Positions 61,194-64,000 of a stretch of DNA of 64,000 bases are shown piece by piece (the stretch's first letter is position 1; the number at the start of each line of letters is the position of its first letter). Made by a program: the position numbers and the translations under genes. The notes below the pieces were generated by a model. That model was not told the origin of the DNA. It saw nothing but the letters and a program-made list of their open reading frames with translations, and searched no databases. Source of the stretch: Bartonella bovis 91-4. GTDB lineage: Bacteria > Pseudomonadota > Alphaproteobacteria > Rhizobiales > Rhizobiaceae. The stretch is taken from assembly GCF_000384965.1 (NCBI RefSeq), contig NZ_CM001844.1, forward strand, positions 779,341 to 843,340. Direction: 5' to 3'.

Positions 61194-62003
61194 ATGAAGC
61201 GAACAAAGATTAAAAATGAGGATAGAAAAACATTGAAACGTAAACTAACAAGAAAAATCAAAACCAACGCTGATCAATTGCGATCCAAAACAGTAACAAT
61301 GCCACAGGCAAGGGCTTTTTCTGTCCATTTGCTAACAGCTTCAGGTTCGTTTTTAGCATTTCTTTCTTTAATAGCTGCATCTAAAAAAGAATGGATAGCT
61401 ATGTTTTATTGGCTTGGACTTGCACTTCTTGTTGATGGTATTGATGGACCAATAGCACGTAAACTTAATGTAAAATCTATACTTCCAACATGGTCTGGCG
61501 AATTGCTAGACAATATTATTGATTATGTGACTTATGTTTTAATTCCAGCATTTGCGCTTTATCAAAGCGGTTTTATGGGGCCAGGATTATCATTTTTCTT
61601 AAGCGCTGTTATCGTTATTTCATCAGCTATTTATTATGCAGATACAGGAATGAAAACTAAAGAAAATTTCTTTAAAGGATTTCCTGTTGTTTGGAATATG
61701 ATAATTTTTACACTTTTTGTGGTAAGACCTGAAGAGTGGATTGCCCTCATTATTATTTTCTTATCGGCAATTTTATCCTTTTTACCAATTTATTTTATCC
61801 ACCCAGTAAGAGTTATTCGTTTACGTATGCTCAATCTTTCAGTTTTTCTCACATGGTGTTCCTTTGGTATTGCGGCATTTTTCTATCAACTCAACGCTCC
61901 ATATTGGATTAAAATAGGAATTTCAATCACTGGTATTTATATTTATTGTATTGGTGCCATCATGCAGTTATTTCCTACATTAGGGGAACAAAAAAATAAT
62001 TAA
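61194..62003 (+). CDS. pcs: Phosphatidylcholine synthase
   Basis: CDP-alcohol phosphotransferase family enzyme that condenses CDP-diacylglycerol with choline to make phosphatidylcholine in one step, known from rhizobia, Brucella and other host-associated bacteria. It has 269 residues, about eight membrane helices, and the catalytic Asp/Gly motif DGIDGPIAR (81-89) followed by Gly102, Asp106 and Asp110. The N-terminal 35 residues are very basic and longer than usual; an ATG at 61299 (MPQARAF) could be the true start. Host choline would be the substrate. Confidence 0.92.
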   Translation: MKRTKIKNEDRKTLKRKLTRKIKTNADQLRSKTVTMPQARAFSVHLLTASGSFLAFLSLIAASKKEWIAMFYWLGLALLVDGIDGPIARKLNVKSILPTWSGELLDNIIDYVTYVLIPAFALYQSGFMGPGLSFFLSAVIVISSAIYYADTGMKTKENFFKGFPVVWNMIIFTLFVVRPEEWIALIIIFLSAILSFLPIYFIHPVRVIRLRMLNLSVFLTWCSFGIAAFFYQLNAPYWIKIGISITGIYIYCIGAIMQLFPTLGEQKNN

Positions 62004-62045
62004 AAGTAATTTATAAATATTGTCAGAAAATATAGAATAGAATGT

Positions 62046-62077
62046 AAAAACACCTAAAATCTTCGATAAGTGTTTTT
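62046..62077 (+). terminator. Weak terminator-like hairpin after pcs
   Basis: Arms AAAAACAC and GTGTTTTT pair over eight bases around a 16-base loop, ending in T residues, about 43 bases after the pcs stop. Confidence 0.4.
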
Positions 62078-62279
62078 GTCATCAGTTATTATCAGTAGAT
62101 TTTAAAATCAGGTTATTTTCCTATTATATTTATTTATGAAACATTGATTATTTTAACTTCTTTTTGTTTGTTATAGTCTAAAAAGTTCCATAATATATAT
62201 TATGCGATTTTAGTATATTTACTTATATTTTTCTTTTGAAGTTTTTCTCTTTATTAAGCCACAAAAAAACTTTGATAAT

Positions 62280-62510
62280 TTATTCAGAGATGCTTGATTG
62301 CAGCGGAAGTAAAAAATCAGCCCCTGAATTGGGAAAATTGGTGGCAACAAGAACTATCAATGCAAATCGCTCTACGTTTCTATAACTCAAAGCAATTCTT
62401 GGATGAACTGAAAACCGTAGCCATTACTCTTTACTCTATACAAAAGGCACCTGATCATAAAAGTTGACTTTTGAATCAATCGAAAAATTCAAAAGGCACG
62501 AGATAGCAAA
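62280..62510 (-). pseudogene. Possible transposase relic (IS6-like)
   Basis: On the minus strand one frame, broken by stops, reads WLRFSVHPRIALSYRNVERF, similar in feel to the WYLRYxLSYRDVEE segment of IS6-family DDE transposases. An upstream FKSQLYDQ could match the FKGRHF start of that family. After it the similarity fades and the frame stops at 62280. No inverted terminal repeats were seen. The plus strand is also open here for 57 codons (62294-62467) without recognisable content. Treat as a lead only. Confidence 0.3.
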
Positions 62511-62575
62511 AAATAAGATAATAAAATCAACGGAATAAAAGACCCCTAACCTCTATACATAACATATTGATTTTT

Positions 62576-62652
<77 letters not shown>

Positions 62653-62682
62653 AACTGATCATCTTGAAAAAACATCTTTTTG

Positions 62683-62991
62683 TTAGTGCGTCCAAGATTG
62701 TTGCCGATCACTGCGAAAATTATCAGAATAAGAAATAGCACGACGAAAAAAAGATTTACATGAATTCTCTACACGGTAAGGAATAGAATTTTTGAGAGCA
62801 AAGGCAATGGCTTCTTCTTTCATCTTAAACCGGATTTTTATCTGACTATTCATATCCGATGTCGCTGTATATCCCATAAGAGGCTCAAGCATTTTTGCTT
62901 GCTCCGGCTCATATTGAAGAATCCAAAAACCAATATTCGCCTTGCCCGACTGCATTGATGCTTTTGCCGGACTATAAATACGTGCAACCAT
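62683..62991 (-). CDS. NDUFS4-like complex I accessory subunit (ETC complex I subunit family)
   Basis: A 102-residue protein of the ETC_C1 family, homologous to the mitochondrial NDUFS4 (18-kDa/AQDQ) accessory subunit of complex I. Typical features are the N-terminal ARIYSPAKASMQSGK, the W-x-L-x-Y/F-E-P strand (FWILQYEPEQAKMLEPLMGYTATSD) and an aromatic/basic C-terminus (SYSDNFRSDRQQSWTH). In alphaproteobacteria it binds the peripheral arm of complex I. It lies 38 kb from the nuo operon between two tRNA genes. Assignment is by pattern; the Zn or catalytic roles of other families do not apply. Confidence 0.85.
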   Translation of the reverse strand: MVARIYSPAKASMQSGKANIGFWILQYEPEQAKMLEPLMGYTATSDMNSQIKIRFKMKEEAIAFALKNSIPYRVENSCKSFFRRAISYSDNFRSDRQQSWTH

Positions 62992-63084
62992 ATTCTCTTC
63001 CCTTTAGATGACACAACATTTGAATAACAATTTTTATTGTATGTTATTCAATGAATCCATTATCTTACATCAAATAAAACACAA

Positions 63085-63161
63085 TGGTCGGAGCGATAGG
63101 ATTCGAACCTACGACCCCCTGATCCCAAATCAGGTGCGCTACCAGACTGCGCTACGCTCCG
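63085..63161 (-). tRNA. tRNA-Pro (anticodon TGG)
   Basis: Minus-strand cloverleaf of 77 bases: acceptor CGGAGCG pairs with CGCTCCG, D-arm GCGCAGTCTGGTAGCGC, anticodon stem CCTGA/TCAGG around TTTGGGA, T-arm GTTCGAATC, encoded CCA. The 5' C is characteristic of proline tRNAs. Confidence 0.96.
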
Positions 63162-63580
63162 CGATTTATATTTGATGTCCCTTCCCTAAAATTTTCACAA
63201 TAGAAGTGCAAGTATAAAACACATTTTTTTAAATTTTGTTCTCTTTTTTTATGGATAATAACTTTTTTCAAACATTTCCTTTGCCGATAACATATCATGA
63301 GCAGAAAAAAAATGATATTTCTTAAAAAGTTTAATCTGTGCAAATTAAAAACTTCCATACATAATTTTTTAGCTAATCTTCCCACTTATCCATAAAATGT
63401 TGGTTAATACAACTTAAAACACAAAAAATTTAAACACAATAAAGATTGCCCCCTACTTTCACAATTTACAAATAATTCTACCTAACAAAGTTTACAAACT
63501 TCTTTCCCGCATTTATGTAATTTAAGATCCGTAACATAACCATACTTTTTATTAAATACCTGACATCATCAAAGTAATAT
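63162..63580. other. AT-rich stretch between tRNA-Pro and the hda-like gene
   Basis: About 420 bases with no supportable gene. A 77-codon minus-strand frame at 63152-63385 runs into the tRNA and is rejected. Two TTATCCATA nonamers, one mismatch from the DnaA box, are at 63386-63394 (plus) and 63250-63258 (minus). No T-run terminator noticed. Confidence 0.35.
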
Positions 63581-64000
63581 TTATTGCATTTGCATATTGA
63601 TGACTTCACCAATGACAGCACGCGTTATTTTGCTTTTTCTTTGTAATGCCAATTTGTCAACAGAATCAATAACACGTCTTAATGAAAATAAGGAACGTTC
63701 ACAACGACTCACAAGATAGCGGACAATATCTGGATGAACAGTAATCTGCCGATCTGAAAAAAGTTTAAATGCGGTAGCTATTAACAGTGCATCATCAGGT
63801 TGATCAATTTCAACTAACATAACTGAATTAAGACGACTTTTTAGATCATTTAACTTTAAATCCCATGTAGACGGTAATGTACAAGCAGTTATCAATAAAG
63901 TAGCTTGACATACATTGAGATTTGCTTGTTTAACACTATTGATCAAATGAAAAAGCCCAGTTTCATTGATTTTCCCCGCATCAATATCCTCAATTAAAAA
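63581..64000 (-). CDS. hdaA: DnaA-homologous regulator Hda/HdaA, 3' part (5' end outside window)
   Basis: AAA+ protein related to DnaA that, with the sliding clamp, promotes inactivation of DnaA-ATP after initiation. The frame is open to the right edge, so the ATG at 63946 is internal. From the edge, the Walker B-type LIEDID is visible, followed by the sensor-type segment LLITACTLPSTW and the lid domain with the arginine-rich SRCERSLFSLRRVIDSVD. There is no DnaA DNA-binding domain IV after it; the protein stops, which separates it from DnaA. The N-terminal clamp-binding motif is outside the window. Confidence 0.88.
   Translation of the reverse strand, partial: FLIEDIDAGKINETGLFHLINSVKQANLNVCQATLLITACTLPSTWDLKLNDLKSRLNSVMLVEIDQPDDALLIATAFKLFSDRQITVHPDIVRYLVSRCERSLFSLRRVIDSVDKLALQRKSKITRAVIGEVINMQMQ

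Noticed and set aside
62294..62467. A 57-codon plus-strand frame starting with TTG
   Set aside because: It reads like protein but no start context or family was recognised, and the minus strand of the same segment gives a better, though weak, transposase match.
63152..63385. A 77-codon minus-strand frame between tRNA-Pro and the hda-like gene
   Set aside because: It overlaps the end of tRNA-Pro and has no recognisable content.

Overview
The window looks like a low-GC alphaproteobacterial chromosome from the genus Bartonella or a very close relative. The main support is two Omp25/Omp31-type hemin-binding proteins (Hbp family), an IalB-family protein, a bacterial phosphatidylcholine synthase, and the rhizobial-type order nuoA-N, birA, RNase J, proS, lolC/E, lolD. 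Species cannot be fixed from sequence alone. No phage, CRISPR array, rRNA operon or intact insertion sequence was seen; almost all of the window is core chromosome.

Layout. 1-4 kb: 3' part of recJ, then parE and lipB on the minus strand. 4.5-6 kb: a decayed lemA/TPM-domain gene pair. 7.1-8.5 kb: first hbp gene, followed by tRNA-Val and tRNA-Asp. 9.3-24 kb: all 14 nuo genes of respiratory complex I in order A-N, running on into birA. 24.9-34 kb: rnj, proS, lolC/E-like permease, lolD, sdhE, mfd. 34.6-40 kb: orphan YejA-like binding protein, ialB-like gene, RNase E. 40.6-46 kb: amidase, penicillin-binding protein 1A, and prfB with its programmed +1 frameshift. 46-49 kb: bcp, tyrS and an alpha/beta hydrolase on the minus strand. 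49-55.6 kb: SUF iron-sulfur assembly operon (cysteine desulfurase, sufB, C, D, S, T). 55.7-58.2 kb: sodC, second hbp gene, tRNA-Ser. 58.4-62 kb: a small secreted/membrane gene pair of unknown role, a wrecked Nudix hydrolase gene, a UbiH-type hydroxylase and pcs. 62.2-64 kb: a possible transposase relic, tRNA-Arg, an NDUFS4-like complex I accessory gene, tRNA-Pro, and the 3' part of an hda-like gene.

How the parts relate. Complex I (nuo), its NDUFS4-like accessory protein, SdhE (SDH flavinylation), a UbiH-type quinone hydroxylase, and the SUF operon that would supply Fe-S clusters form a respiration-centred set. The Hbp proteins, IalB-like protein, SodC and phosphatidylcholine synthase fit a host-associated, heme-dependent bacterium.

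The most notable observations are reductive: the lemA-TPM pair and the Nudix gene can be read through multiple stops and frameshifts. The two hbp genes are mosaic paralogues 49 kb apart, with nearly identical leaders and 5' ends but unrelated charged central inserts. I did not find a convincing new multi-gene system. The nearest candidate is the uncharacterised two-gene unit at 58.4-59.0 kb.
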